Source: Lignipirellula cremea
Lineage (GTDB): Bacteria; Planctomycetota; Planctomycetia; Pirellulales; Pirellulaceae
NCBI RefSeq assembly: GCF_007751035.1
Contig: NZ_CP036433.1
Coordinates: forward strand, 4,879,001-4,943,000
DNA: 64,000 nucleotides
Direction: 5' to 3'
A model generated the notes under the pieces. That model was not told where the DNA came from, searched no databases, and saw nothing but the letters and a program-made list of their open reading frames with translations. Position 1 is the first letter of the stretch; each line of letters opens with the position of its first letter. Below are positions 1-9,553 of this stretch, one piece after another. Position numbers and translations under genes: made by a program.

Positions 1-1664
1 AACACCGTACCCAGGCTGTTCAGGACGACCGCCGTATCCGGATGCCTGGGCCCGAGCACTTCCTTCCGGATTGCGACGGACTCTTCAAGATGGGTCCGGG
101 CGGCTGGGTAATCGCCCAGGTCCCGAAGCAGCAAGCCCAGGTCGTTCAAGTCAGTGGCGGTCTCAGGGTGCTTCGGACCACACGCCTCTTTGTGGATCGC
201 AAGGGCCTCTTCAAAATAAGGCCGGGCGGATGTGTAATTGTACATTTCCTGAAGAAGTCTACCCAGGTTACTCAAGGCTAACGCGGTGTCGGGGTGCCTG
301 GGCCCAAGCACCTCCTTATAGATCGCCAAAGACTCTTCGAAAGATAACTTGGCCGCGGCGTCATCGCCCATGTGATGAGCAAGCGTGCCGAGGTTGCTGA
401 TCGCCATCGCCGTGTCAGCATGCTTGAGGCCGAGTACCTCCTTGCGGATTGCCAGGCACTCTTCAAGAGATGTCTTGGCGGAAGCGTAGTCGCCCATGTT
501 TTCGAACAGCGCACCCAGGTCGCCAAGGATGTGGGCAACATCAGGATGCCGTGGGCCGAGCAATGCCTTCCTGATAGCCAGGGACTTTTCCAGCAAGGGC
601 CGGGCAGCGGCGTAATCGCCCATCGCATTGAGCAGTTGCTCCAGTTCATCGAGTGATTCAATCGTGTCGCGATGCCTGGCGCCGTGCACTTTTTGGCGAA
701 TTGCCAGAGCTTCCTCGAAAAATGGCAGTGCCGCGGCATGATCCCCATTTAACTGGAGCAGTCTTCCCATGCTGGTATGACAACTCGCCGTAAGGGGATG
801 CTGCGGCCCAAGCACCACTTTATGGATCGCCAGCGCTTCTTCGGCGTAGGGGCGTGCCGCGGCGTAATCGCCAGCCGACATCAGGAGTCTTCCCACACGG
901 CTGAGGCTAAAAGCCGATGCAGGATGCCGGGCGCCGCGGATCTCTTTGTTGCTCGCCAGCACCTGCTTGTGGCACATCAGGGCCGCCGCATGATCCCCCA
1001 TTGTGGAGAACATTTCTCCTAGATTGGTAAGGCTGTTGAGAGTATCGGGATGCTCGCCGCCGAGCACCGCGGCGCGGATTTGCCAGGCTTCACGTGCTGC
1101 GGCGATCGCCTCGCTGAATTTTCTTTCCCGGAAGTGCGTCGCGGATTGTGCGTGCAAAAGCCGGGCGCGAACATAGCGTTTCCGCTCCTCGAAAGTCAGC
1201 GACGAAAGGCGTTCAACATTGGCCAGCGCCAGGCGAGCATCGGTCACCAACCAATGATCCTTGCCGAATGACTGCGTGTTAATATCAAGCACGGACTGGC
1301 GCACCCGGCGGGCGTCGGCAAACCTTTCTGTTGCTTCGTAGCGCACCGCCAGCCATTCTCTCAGGAAAGCGACCTCCGGGTCCTTCTCGCCGAACAGTTC
1401 CTGCTGGATGCCAGTCACCTTTTCCGCTACCACGGCGGCTTCAACGAGTTTCCCCTGCTTGTCCAAAGCCGTTGCCTGCTGCCACCATTCGTCGCGCTGG
1501 GCGAGCCTTTGCTGGCGCTGCTCTGCGCTCAGCCGCTGGTCGTCTTGCACTTGTTGCGCATGGCCGCGATCCAGACTCGCGAAGACCACTGTCAGAATGA
1601 AAACTCCCCTAGCGATCCACCGTCGACCCGTCGCAGGCCTGCAGGCTTGTTTTGAAATACACAT
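1..1664 (-). CDS. Secreted TPR-repeat protein (kinesin light chain-like), partial
   Basis: Read right to left and open to the left edge, so the C-terminus is missing. I chose the ATG at 1664: GGAG lies about 9 nt upstream, and the N-terminus is a signal peptide (basic MCISKQACRPATGRR, hydrophobic GVFILTVVFASL, probable cleavage at GHA-QQ). After a helical region, 42-residue repeats recur every 126 bp from about 1090 to the left edge. Each carries a LGPxHPDT-type turn, an L-x-x-L-G helix and an A-I-R/H-K helix, the pattern of kinesin-light-chain TPRs; about nine are present. Such repeats make protein-binding solenoids; with a signal peptide the protein should act outside the cytoplasm. The partner is unknown. 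No other gene is co-oriented next to it. Confidence 0.85.
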   Translation of the reverse strand, partial: MCISKQACRPATGRRWIARGVFILTVVFASLDRGHAQQVQDDQRLSAEQRQQRLAQRDEWWQQATALDKQGKLVEAAVVAEKVTGIQQELFGEKDPEVAFLREWLAVRYEATERFADARRVRQSVLDINTQSFGKDHWLVTDARLALANVERLSSLTFEERKRYVRARLLHAQSATHFRERKFSEAIAAAREAWQIRAAVLGGEHPDTLNSLTNLGEMFSTMGDHAAALMCHKQVLASNKEIRGARHPASAFSLSRVGRLLMSAGDYAAARPYAEEALAIHKVVLGPQHPLTASCHTSMGRLLQLNGDHAAALPFFEEALAIRQKVHGARHRDTIESLDELEQLLNAMGDYAAARPLLEKSLAIRKALLGPRHPDVAHILGDLGALFENMGDYASAKTSLEECLAIRKEVLGLKHADTAMAISNLGTLAHHMGDDAAAKLSFEESLAIYKEVLGPRHPDTALALSNLGRLLQEMYNYTSARPYFEEALAIHKEACGPKHPETATDLNDLGLLLRDLGDYPAARTHLEESVAIRKEVLGPRHPDTAVVLNSLGTV

Positions 1665-2091
1665 CACGCGTCTCCGTTTTCTGGTTGAAGGTCAGCAGCC
1701 TGCCAAGGCGGACTCCGTCAGATGGGTGGGGCTCCACCAACTTCTCATTTCCTGGCACGGCCGCCAACCCGCCGGCGTCGGTTTCCGGGATTTTACTGGA
1801 GCACACGCCCTCTACTCGAGAATCAAACCAATCAAACCAGACACCCACTTCAATTCAGATCAAATCAGGCACCTTTCGACCAGACACCCACTTTATTGAA
1901 AGGTCGTTTTGCAGAAGAACGGCTTGAAGACGTTACGAATAAGTGCGGGTGTGGGGCGAAGCGAACCGCAAGAAACCCATTCACTGGACGGATCGCGCCT
2001 AGAACGTGGCGACGGCGCAAACAGAGGAATTAGCGCGCACGGAAACGCCTTTGCTGATCAGAAATCCTGATTCGACGATTGTCAGGTGGCG
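1665..2091. other. Intergenic region with REP-like motifs
   Basis: No gene is seen in this 427-bp stretch. It holds two copies of CCAGACACCCAC (1835-1846 and 1880-1891), described separately. Short open frames here have no recognisable composition or ribosome site. Confidence 0.5.
1835..1891 (-). repeat. REP-like motif pair, left side of RAYT
   Basis: CCAGACACCCAC occurs at 1835-1846 and 1880-1891. It is the exact reverse complement of the GTGGGTGTCTGG copies right of the RAYT gene (3061-3157), so the transposase gene is bracketed by inverted arrays. Known RAYTs act on REP sequences that flank their own gene; that these are the substrate is inference. Confidence 0.7.
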
Positions 2092-2964
2092 TTAGTTGAG
2101 AAACGCCACGCGGTTGCCGCGATGGAAGCGGGGGTTGAAGCCGAGTAGCTCGTCCGGCGACAGATTCAGACGTTCGAGAACTGGCGGCAATGCGGCCGGC
2201 GTGACGCCCGGCTTGCCTGGCCGGTGGAGACGGGCAATCCGGTCGAGCAACGACAGATACCCGTCACGCGTGAGCGGCAGGAAACCGCCGTCGCGCTCGT
2301 CGATCTGGCAAAGCCGCACGACAGACGTTGTGCGGCGGGAGTCGCCGGCCGACCGCTCTTCGATCCGCTGCTGGACCGACGTAAAGTCGCTCTCCTCCAG
2401 GGTTTCGGCGATGGCCGCCCGGATTGGATTGAGGTCGACGTACGCCGCGCAAGCGAGCACGGCCGCCTCATCGAGCAGGGCCTGGCTGGTGAAGCGTCCC
2501 TCCCAGAAACGGCCGGAGACCTCCTCTTCGGCATTGGCCCGCCGGGCGATGTACTCCTTCAAATACCGCATGAACCAGGACAGGCTGGCCAGTCGCGTCC
2601 GCAGTTCGGCGATCCGTTTTTCGTTACCGGCGAGCGTTTCAATCTGCTCGGCGGTGGCCGAGCCGGACAGCTTAAGCCAGCGGCTGGCGACTTCTTCTGC
2701 GGTCCACTTTTCGGCCAGATCGGGCCGGATGCGGAGCAGCAGATGCAGGTGGTTACTCATGGCGGCGTAAGCACATACGTCGATGGCGAACACCTGGGCG
2801 AGCAGCCCGATCCGCTGTCGGACCCATTCCTTGCGGTGGTCGAAATTCCGCCCGGTGACGCCGTCATCGCCGCACAAACAGGCTCGGCGAACGCACCGCG
2901 AAATGCAGTGATAGAAGCCCACTTCCCCCGCCGCCACAATCTCCGCCCGCGCTGCGCTTGGCAT
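2092..2964 (-). CDS. REP-associated tyrosine transposase (IS200-like, Y1 type)
   Basis: About 290 residues. The start ATG at 2964 was preferred to the longer frame because GGGGAGGGG lies just upstream and the family typically begins close to the GEVGFYHCISRCVRR block. HUH motif SNHLHLLL is near residue 75, and the probable nucleophile tyrosine is in the helix LKEYIARRAN, followed by FWEGRF. These are hallmarks of single-strand Y1 transposases; the length fits RAYT/TnpA-REP. It should nick and join single-stranded REP DNA through a 5' phosphotyrosine. No IS200-type terminal hairpins or second transposon gene are seen; instead GTGGGTGTCTGG motifs flank it in inverted orientation, which supports a domesticated RAYT rather than a free IS. 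Confidence 0.88.
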   Translation of the reverse strand: MPSAARAEIVAAGEVGFYHCISRCVRRACLCGDDGVTGRNFDHRKEWVRQRIGLLAQVFAIDVCAYAAMSNHLHLLLRIRPDLAEKWTAEEVASRWLKLSGSATAEQIETLAGNEKRIAELRTRLASLSWFMRYLKEYIARRANAEEEVSGRFWEGRFTSQALLDEAAVLACAAYVDLNPIRAAIAETLEESDFTSVQQRIEERSAGDSRRTTSVVRLCQIDERDGGFLPLTRDGYLSLLDRIARLHRPGKPGVTPAALPPVLERLNLSPDELLGFNPRFHRGNRVAFLN

Positions 2965-3060
2965 GCCACCCCTCCCCAAAATACGCCCTTGAATTAACTG
3001 AACGTGAGTATACCCAACCAACGGCGGTCTGCAAGGAAAAAGCAGAGAAAGCAGCAAAAG

Positions 3061-3157
3061 GTGGGTGTCTGGTATTGGAAAGGTGGGCATCGGGATTGGG
3101 CAACGGATCTCGAGAAAGGTGGGTGTCTGGTTTTGGAATCTAAAGGTGGGTGTCTGG
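3061..3157 (+). repeat. REP-like motif array, right side of RAYT
   Basis: GTGGGTGTCTGG is exact at 3061-3072, 3119-3130 and 3146-3157, each preceded by AAAG or AAAGG. Degenerate forms follow or intervene (GGTGGGCATCGGG near 3082; GTGGGCGTCTGC at 3226-3237). The array is opposite in orientation to the two left copies. The remainder of 2965-3334 shows no gene. Confidence 0.7.
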
Positions 3158-3334
3158 CTTGGAGGGGTGGGGATTGGAATGCAGGGGGTGACTGGCGCCT
3201 TGTCGGCCGTTCCGTAGTTACAATGGTGGGCGTCTGCATCTACTCCCGTTCCTGGAATCGTCGGTCGTCGACCAGGCTCCTCTTTCGACGGCGGAATCGC
3301 GGAATCGTTCCTTCTTGGCTAATGGATACCTCTG

Positions 3335-3634
3335 ATGGCGCCCTATATTCCTCACCCGATGGATACGTCGTCTGTCGCTTTGTCTGGCTCTCTTGAATCG
3401 CTGCTAGAAAAACTGGCGGAAAATACGCATGAAGTCTGGGCGTCGCAGAGAATCAAGGACGGCTGGACCTTGGGGGCCGAGCGAAACGATGAGCGAAAAC
3501 TGCATCCGTGTCTGGTTCCCTACGACGAACTGCCCGAAAGCGAGAAAGAATACGATCGCCAGACCGCACGGGAGGTGTTGAAGGCAATTCTGCAGTTAGG
3601 CTATGAGATTCGCCCCCGCCAGCTCCCGCAATGA
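3335..3634 (+). CDS. Small RyR-domain protein
   Basis: 99 residues, almost wholly a RyR domain: THEVWASQRIKDGW, then LHPCLVPYDELPESEKEYDR and a closing helix REVLKAILQLGYEI. This is the fold repeated in ryanodine receptors and found as single copies in bacteria, where the ligand is not established. The start could be 3335 or the ATG at 3359; neither has a clear ribosome site. It lies 96 bp upstream of a co-directional channel-like gene that carries its own RyR domain at the C-terminus, so the two probably belong together. No signal peptide or membrane segment. Confidence 0.8.
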   Translation: MAPYIPHPMDTSSVALSGSLESLLEKLAENTHEVWASQRIKDGWTLGAERNDERKLHPCLVPYDELPESEKEYDRQTAREVLKAILQLGYEIRPRQLPQ

Positions 3635-4114
3635 ATGGTTTGTTCTGGGCAAAATCGAACAGCCGTCCGCGATGCGGTCGGGTGAATTCGATCGAGAGTC
3701 GCGCAACGAGAACTACCGCAGAGCAGATGGATGAATCTCGAGAACCGCAAGGGCATCGACCAGTATTTCCTCGAATTCGAACGACGGTTAAAGCCTCATC
3801 CTAGCCAGGGCATTGAGATGTATCTGATCGACTACCTGAAAAAGATGAACCTTCATCGCCAGGAGGGGAGAAGAAAATTTCGCAAAAGAATCTGCATGTT
3901 CGTTTGGCGGGTCCGTGCGCTTCTGGTGTTCCTGCTGGGAGCCGCGGTGATGGTCTTCGGACTTCTGGCCTACAGCGAAATGAGGGTCTCGCCCGAGTCG
4001 AAAACTTCGGAAGAGTTAGAAAAAACTGGCTTGTGGGCCGACCAGATCGCCTACAAGACTCTGCAGCTCTTTACTCTTGAGTCAGGAATGGAGGCGGAAT
4101 TCAACCCCTGGACC

Positions 4115-5765
4115 GAATGGCACAGTCGTTTTTCTAATCACTTCGTCTCAAACGAGTTATCGCCATGGGCGAGTCTTTCTTTCAGGACGGCTCTTGGCTG
4201 GACCATGAGGCCATAGTTGGTTTGTCGCTTTTTCAGCACGCGGGGTTCGTATCGGCCGGGACGGTTGCCGACCAGGCAGCGGGCAATTTGCATGAGCCGT
4301 TCCTCGCTGTACTGCAGTAGGGCGTGCGCCGGAATCGAGGCGACGCCGGACAGCAGTTCCCAGCCGGCCAGTACATACTCACACGTCCTGGCGAAGCTGA
4401 TCCGGCGCGGAGGTACGCCAGACAGCGTCGCACTACAGCAGGCCGTCAGCCGGATCGCGTTGTAAGCGATCAGCGTCGTCCAGAACTGCCGATGCACCAT
4501 CGCCGGCGTCTTGCAACGCAAGTGACGCAGGTTCATGTGCGTTTTGATCGATCGCAGATCGAGCTCCGCATGCCAGCGGAATCCGTAGAAATCGGCGATC
4601 TCGTCAGAGGTGAATTCCTGCTCGCCCTGCTCCTGGAACAACGTCGTGATCACGACAAAGGGCGACTGTTTTCTGCCGGCTCTCTCAACGACATACTGAA
4701 TTTCTCGCAACCGTATCGTTAATGGCATCTGCGCGTAGAGTTCTTCACTCATCCATTCGGGACGATCGGGGCGGCTCCAGGTAAGGAGATGATCTTTGTA
4801 TCCTATCCGTCGTCCGCGTCGGAAATCCGTAGGACGTTTTTGATGTTTGCGAAAGCAGACGTCGACGCCTTGCAGCGTCAAGAAAGCGACCACCCAGTAA
4901 TTGCCATAGAACCGGTCGGCCACGGCGACGTCGCCCGCGGCGAAGCAGTGCAGCAACTGCCGCAGCAAAGCCGTTTCGCCTGTTTCTTTCCCTTGAAACC
5001 TGGCGATGGCGGCGTCGATCACGCACGCGGTCGCCAGCGACACGACCACCACAAAGCGGGCGATCGGGAAGCCGATGCCCGGCTGTTGCGACGCGTGCTG
5101 GGGATACGCTTCCTGGTTCGCTCGCGTGTCGGCCATCGTGAACGTCGAGCCGTCGATCAGTTTCGCGTGGCGATTCTTGAACAAGAATTTGGCGTCGATT
5201 TCCTGCTCGCTGTTGCTGGCAATTTCACCCGCCAGTTGCCGCAGCGCCCCTTCGGGCAGTTTGGCCCGGGCGCGGCAATAGTCGCGCGTGTCCGGATCGA
5301 CGCCGACTCCACGGGTGAGCAGACAGTGGCTGCTGATTCGCGATACGGCGGACTGGCAGCTGGCTTCTTTGCCGTCGCGCAAGACCTGGCCCAGAAACGC
5401 CCAGAGCACGATTGCGGTGGAGTAGATTCGTCCGAACAACCCGCCGTGCAGAGCAAACACGCGGCGAATACGTTCCGCGGCAAGAATCGAAGCGAACGGC
5501 AAGCCCGGCTGGGTGAGAAAGGCGGTAACACAATCGCCGAAATTAAAGGTGCTTTGTGCCGGCCGAATGGTTATACCAGACATAGAAAAGCCCTCCCTGG
5601 ATTCGTTTGCGACGACGAGCCAGGAAGGGCTTCCAAAATTATGGCGCCGGGAAGGCCGCATAGCAAGAACAACCTCACGGCAGTTCGCATTTTATCAAAA
5701 ATCGCCAACCGCCGACAATCAAATTGCGCGCCGATTTCCCGGAAAGAAAAACGACTGTGCCATTC
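4115..5765 (-). mobile_element. IS4-family insertion sequence, 1651 bp, intact
   Basis: Perfect terminal inverted repeats of 21 bp (4115-4135 and 5745-5765), beginning GAATGGCACAG. The 11-bp direct repeat ACCCCTGGACC flanks it at 4104-4114 and 5766-5776, the expected target-duplication length for the IS4 family. It carries one transposase gene. Exact ends plus exact duplication indicate a recent insertion. Its GAATGGCA ends and transposase resemble those of the element at 45742-47257. Confidence 0.95.
4138..5583 (-). CDS. IS4-family DDE transposase
   Basis: 481 residues from the ATG at 5583, which has AGGGAGGG just upstream; a longer frame to 5661 lacks this. Catalytic triad regions: first Asp in LIDGSTFTMAD, second Asp in VAVADRFYGNYW, Glu in the YREK-type block FYGFRWHAELDLRSIKT. 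The length and spacing fit complete IS4-type transposases. The gene fills the element and stops 23 bp from its left end. Nothing suggests inactivation. Confidence 0.93.
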   Translation of the reverse strand: MSGITIRPAQSTFNFGDCVTAFLTQPGLPFASILAAERIRRVFALHGGLFGRIYSTAIVLWAFLGQVLRDGKEASCQSAVSRISSHCLLTRGVGVDPDTRDYCRARAKLPEGALRQLAGEIASNSEQEIDAKFLFKNRHAKLIDGSTFTMADTRANQEAYPQHASQQPGIGFPIARFVVVVSLATACVIDAAIARFQGKETGETALLRQLLHCFAAGDVAVADRFYGNYWVVAFLTLQGVDVCFRKHQKRPTDFRRGRRIGYKDHLLTWSRPDRPEWMSEELYAQMPLTIRLREIQYVVERAGRKQSPFVVITTLFQEQGEQEFTSDEIADFYGFRWHAELDLRSIKTHMNLRHLRCKTPAMVHRQFWTTLIAYNAIRLTACCSATLSGVPPRRISFARTCEYVLAGWELLSGVASIPAHALLQYSEERLMQIARCLVGNRPGRYEPRVLKKRQTNYGLMVQPRAVLKERLAHGDNSFETK

Positions 5766-7874
5766 ACCCCTGGACCCTTATGCTTGCCAGGATTCTGGGG
5801 TCGATTTTGTTCGTGGTGACGGTTTGCCACGTTTTGATAACGGTCTTTCGCGACTCGATCGACAGCCTGCGTCTCTTTGTTGTTCGCCGACATCATATTA
5901 TTTGCGGGTACGGCCGAATCGGGCGGCAAGTTACCAAAGACCTTCTCGAAAACCAGCGTCTCTGGAGGTTCTTTTTGGGCTGGTTTTTTCCCCGCGTCGT
6001 GGTGATTGAAACGCGGAAGGAACACCGCGAAATCGCCAGGCATCAGCTTCGCGGAGGACTTGCCGTGGTGGGAGATGCGACCGATGAGGAATTACTGGAA
6101 ACGGTCGGGTTGCTGAGAGCGAAGGCGATTTACATTGCAACCGGCAACGACGCCAGCAATGTCGAAATTGCTTTTGACTGCTTCCATTTGTTGCGACAAA
6201 ACTCGCCCGAAGGCGATCCGGATCGAGGCTCGACAAACGAGTCTGCGGAGTCGGAACCACGTCCGATCGACGACTCACCCCGCTTGAAGTGTTATGTCCA
6301 GCTGAGCGACCCTACCGTCCGCGAAGGTTTTCGCAAACGCTGGGAAGAGGTCTCGCAGGAATTGTTGATTCAGGTGCGGGAATTCAATCCGGCGACCAAT
6401 TCCGGAAGGCAGCTGGTCTTTGAAGCCGCGGAAAAGCACCGACCAGCGTGTCCCGAAGAAGTCGCCCTCTATGTGCTGATCGGATTCGGGCCTGCCGGAA
6501 AGTCGATGGCGCTCCAGATCGCCGAGCTGGCCCATTTCGAGAACCACAAGCGGACAAGGATGCTGATTGTTGAGCAGGACTGCGCCAGCGTCGCCGGCAA
6601 TTTCAGGGCGCAGTTCGGAGCTTTCACGCATTCCAAGTGTGTTTTCAAAGAATACGGCAACGTGAAGTTTAATCCCCAGGGCGACGACTGGAATTCCCGC
6701 GTCCTGCGGCCTGACTGCAGCTACCGCGTCGCCGAACCGGGCGTCGAGTTCGCTTGTAACGCTATCTTTACCGAGCGACCGGCCCATTTCTCGGATCGTG
6801 CGTTCCAGAATATGCTGGAGCGGGTAACGCAGGAAGAGCATGTCAAACCCGTGGTGATCGTCTGCAGTGAAAATGACCGGGAGAACCTTGAGATTGCCAG
6901 TGTCCTGGCCGATTCTCTCATCGACCGCTGTGTGAAACCCTTGCCGTTCTACGTCTGGCTTCCTGACCAGCCGTCGCTGGACGCTGCACTGACCCGACGC
7001 CTTGAGCTGGCTCGCGCGAAGGCGGAAAAGGCCGAAGAGGTAAAAGCAAAGGCGAAGGCTTTAGAGGCAGTGCAAGCGAAGGCCGAAGACACAGCAGCGA
7101 AGGAGGCTGAAGAGACGCCGGAAGCAGCCTGCATGGAAACCACACCGCCACTACACTGTACGCTGCATCCGTTTGGCAAATGCGAAGATTCAGCCTCGTT
7201 AGCGACTTTCCTCGATCCGAAGGTTGAGCGCATCGCCAAGGCGATACGGCGCGACTACAACTCGAAAAACCCGCCCAAGGCTCCAGGTCCACCGGCCAGA
7301 TCCTGGGAGATGACAACGGAGACCGATCGTCGCTGGAACATTTGTCCGGCCGCCCATGCCATCATCAAGCGAATCATGGCCGATCACCTCAAACGAAAAA
7401 CGGGGGTCTCCGAGTCCGACATGATCGAAATGATCGCCGAAACAGAGCACAATCGCTGGATGGCCGAGCGGCTGCTGGACGGCTGGCGGTTTAATCCCGA
7501 CGACCAAGGGAAAAAGAAGCACCGACAAACGCTCGTACCGTGGAACCACCTGGACGAACTGGACCTCCCTGACGAAACGAGCAGGGAAAAAACGAAAGAT
7601 CGCGACCAGACCTTACTGTCGCTCCGGGAGACAGCTCTCGACGTCAGCGGGCAAAGTTCTGTTCGCTGATCGGAAGATCCCCCCTTGGCCGTTTCGGCGG
7701 GCGGGAGATTGTTTCACGCCTTGCGAGAAATCGCACCAGGACCCAAGCCTGTTCCGCTTGACGTCGCTCCAGGCCCGTGCGACAAAACCTTATCGCTGAA
7801 AGATTCCCCTGCCGCGTTCAGGAGCAATCGCCGCTCTGTTCGTCGCACCGTCTCCTCGGTTTCCCGATCTACGC

Positions 7875-8585
7875 ATGTCGATGACGTTTGAATTGCTCAG
7901 CCAGCCGACGCTGCGACTGCCGTTTACTGGCCGAAGTATGCGTTTGCTGGAGTGGAACGCCGATCCTGTCGATCTGGAACAGGACGCCGCGCACTACTTT
8001 TATATCGACCAGGGGCAAACGCTAGTCAGTTGCTCCTCGGGCGAGTTCTTGGTGGGGCCGCGAATGTACGGCTGCCTCGCTGGGGGTGCTACGATCGAAT
8101 CGCTCGATCCGATGGCTCGAGGTATGGTGGTCTCGGTCGACCGGTTTGCCGGCATGTTTCACCTGGGCGGGCCGCTGGAAGAAACGGGGCGACTGCAGTA
8201 CATCGATGGATGCAGCGACTCCCTGCTAATTCCACCTGGGATGCGGGGCGATCCGTGCTTTAACTATCTACATTTGCCAGCTGGTATCGATCAGACCCGG
8301 CATACGCATCCGTCCTTTCGCTTGGGGCTCGTGGTGCGGGGAGCGGGCATCTGTCGCACCGACGAGGGCGACCAGCGGCTGGCGGTCGGCGATCTGTTCC
8401 TGATCCACGCCGACGGGCTGCACAGTTTCCATACGCATGAGCAAGAACTGGCGGTGGTCGCCTTTCACCCCGACAGCGATTTTGGACCCACGCACGACGA
8501 TCATCCGATGCTTAACCGTACCTGGGTTGATGGCGTTTCCGCCCAGCGACGCCGGGCCGCTGGCAACCTGGAGCCTCCCGCGTGA
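7875..8585 (+). CDS. Cupin-domain protein
   Basis: 236 residues, cytosolic. The C-terminal half is a cupin barrel: RHTHPSFRLGLVVRGAG supplies the first metal-binding histidine block, VGDLFLIHADGLHSF the second. The N-terminal half looks like a degenerate companion barrel. The arrangement resembles the sensor half of AraC-type regulators, but no DNA-binding domain follows, so it could be a small-molecule sensor or a metal-dependent enzyme. Its last codons overlap the next gene by 4 bp (GTGA), suggesting translational coupling. The start could instead be the next Met (codon 3). The 205 bp upstream hold nothing recognisable. Confidence 0.7.
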   Translation: MSMTFELLSQPTLRLPFTGRSMRLLEWNADPVDLEQDAAHYFYIDQGQTLVSCSSGEFLVGPRMYGCLAGGATIESLDPMARGMVVSVDRFAGMFHLGGPLEETGRLQYIDGCSDSLLIPPGMRGDPCFNYLHLPAGIDQTRHTHPSFRLGLVVRGAGICRTDEGDQRLAVGDLFLIHADGLHSFHTHEQELAVVAFHPDSDFGPTHDDHPMLNRTWVDGVSAQRRRAAGNLEPPA

Positions 8586-9553
8586 AATGTCCCACATGCA
8601 GCAAGCAGCACAAAGTCAAAGAAGGCATGAAATGCCTGTGCGGGTACGAGTTCGTCTTTAACCCCAAGGAAGACGGCATCTCCGACGGGCAATTCCTGGC
8701 CGTCGTCCGCGGAGCCAGCAGCAACGGTGAATACTATTTCACCATGAACCAGTTCCATGCCGAGCATCGCCGCCGATCCACAGGCTCGCCGCTTAAGCCC
8801 GCCATCATTAGCGCCGTCACGCTGGGGCTGGGGATCGGCCTGTATGCCATGGCCTCCGATTTCTTCGGCATTCTCCTGATCATTGTCGGCGTCATTGCTG
8901 CAATATCCGCTCTGGTAAAGTGGGGAGCGGCTCCCAAAACCTTCAACACCTGGCAGAAGCTGACTGAAAGGTGGCGCCAGGCCAAAGGCGCCGCAGGGCT
9001 GGAGAAACTGATTGCCGGCCCAACGCTCCACAAGCCGCCGCCGGACTGGCAGGAACAGGACATTTACGACTACGGCTTTGAGCGGCTGTTGATCGTCGAA
9101 CGCGATGAACTGGTCGATCTGTTCGTACTGAACAAGCTGCATGCCGAGCAGCGCACGCTGATCTTCTCGGAAAGCGGCTATCCTTTGTACCTGCTGCCGC
9201 CGGCCCAGAAAACGCTTGACGCCAATCCGACCCTGCCGGTCTTCCTCCTGCATAACGCCAGTCCCTCCGGCGAACAGATGAAAGACCGGATCGAGAACTG
9301 GTCCCACCTGAACCTGGCGGGCCATCCCATTACCGATCTGGGCTTGTGTATGACCGACATCGCCCGCATGAAAGGGATGAAGAAAATCAAAGCCGACCAA
9401 GACCAGGGCGGAACGGCTGTCGACCTGCTCAAGTACGCCACGCTGGCCGGCGGACTGGGGCTGGCTTTGGATCAACAGATTTCACTGGGCGGACTGCTTC
9501 TGAACGAGAACGCCCCCAACGACGGAGGCGCAAGCGGTGGTAATTTTGGATAA
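8582..9553 (+). CDS. Zinc-ribbon membrane protein of unknown function
   Basis: 323 residues from a GTG start overlapping the previous stop by 4 bp. The N-terminus has CPTCSKQHKVKEGMKCLCGYEF, a four-cysteine zinc ribbon. Two adjacent hydrophobic segments (about residues 78-115, AIISAVTLGLGIGLYAM and FFGILLIIVGVIAAISAL) anchor it in the membrane. The cytosolic C-terminal part (DYGFERLLIVERDELVDLFVLNKLHAEQRTL region) is conserved-looking but not recognised. It overlaps the downstream lipoprotein gene by 17 bp, so the three genes 7875-10013 form an operon. Confidence 0.65.
   Translation: MKCPTCSKQHKVKEGMKCLCGYEFVFNPKEDGISDGQFLAVVRGASSNGEYYFTMNQFHAEHRRRSTGSPLKPAIISAVTLGLGIGLYAMASDFFGILLIIVGVIAAISALVKWGAAPKTFNTWQKLTERWRQAKGAAGLEKLIAGPTLHKPPPDWQEQDIYDYGFERLLIVERDELVDLFVLNKLHAEQRTLIFSESGYPLYLLPPAQKTLDANPTLPVFLLHNASPSGEQMKDRIENWSHLNLAGHPITDLGLCMTDIARMKGMKKIKADQDQGGTAVDLLKYATLAGGLGLALDQQISLGGLLLNENAPNDGGASGGNFG

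Larger units (their letters stand above)
3731..7669 (+). pseudogene. Two-TM RCK/TrkA-N protein with C-terminal RyR domain, split by an IS
   Basis: The gene is in two pieces, 3731-4114 and 5777-7669, separated by the IS at 4115-5765. Removing the IS and one 11-bp target copy restores one frame of about 758 residues (NPWT joins LMLARILG). Order: cytosolic N-terminus; TM about 57-79 (VFLLGAAVMVFGLLAY); a non-cytosolic loop; second TM (ILGSILFVVTVCHVLITVF); Rossmann RCK/TrkA-N domain with GYGRIGRQV; a second nucleotide-binding-like segment with GFGPAGKS; an Ala/Lys/Glu-rich coiled segment; and a RyR domain (EHNRWMAERLLDGWRF, QTLVPWNHLDELD). The architecture suggests a ligand-gated ion channel or transport regulator; no selectivity filter is obvious. 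The right half is open from 5513, so a chimeric protein starting inside the IS is conceivable. Confidence 0.85.

Noticed and set aside
278-748. 156-residue reverse frame
   Set aside because: It is another frame of the TPR protein, whose true frame shows regular LGPxHPDT repeats.
5513-7669. Single 718-residue forward gene
   Set aside because: Its first 88 codons lie antisense within the IS transposase gene; the real sequence begins at the IS boundary (5777) and continues the split gene.
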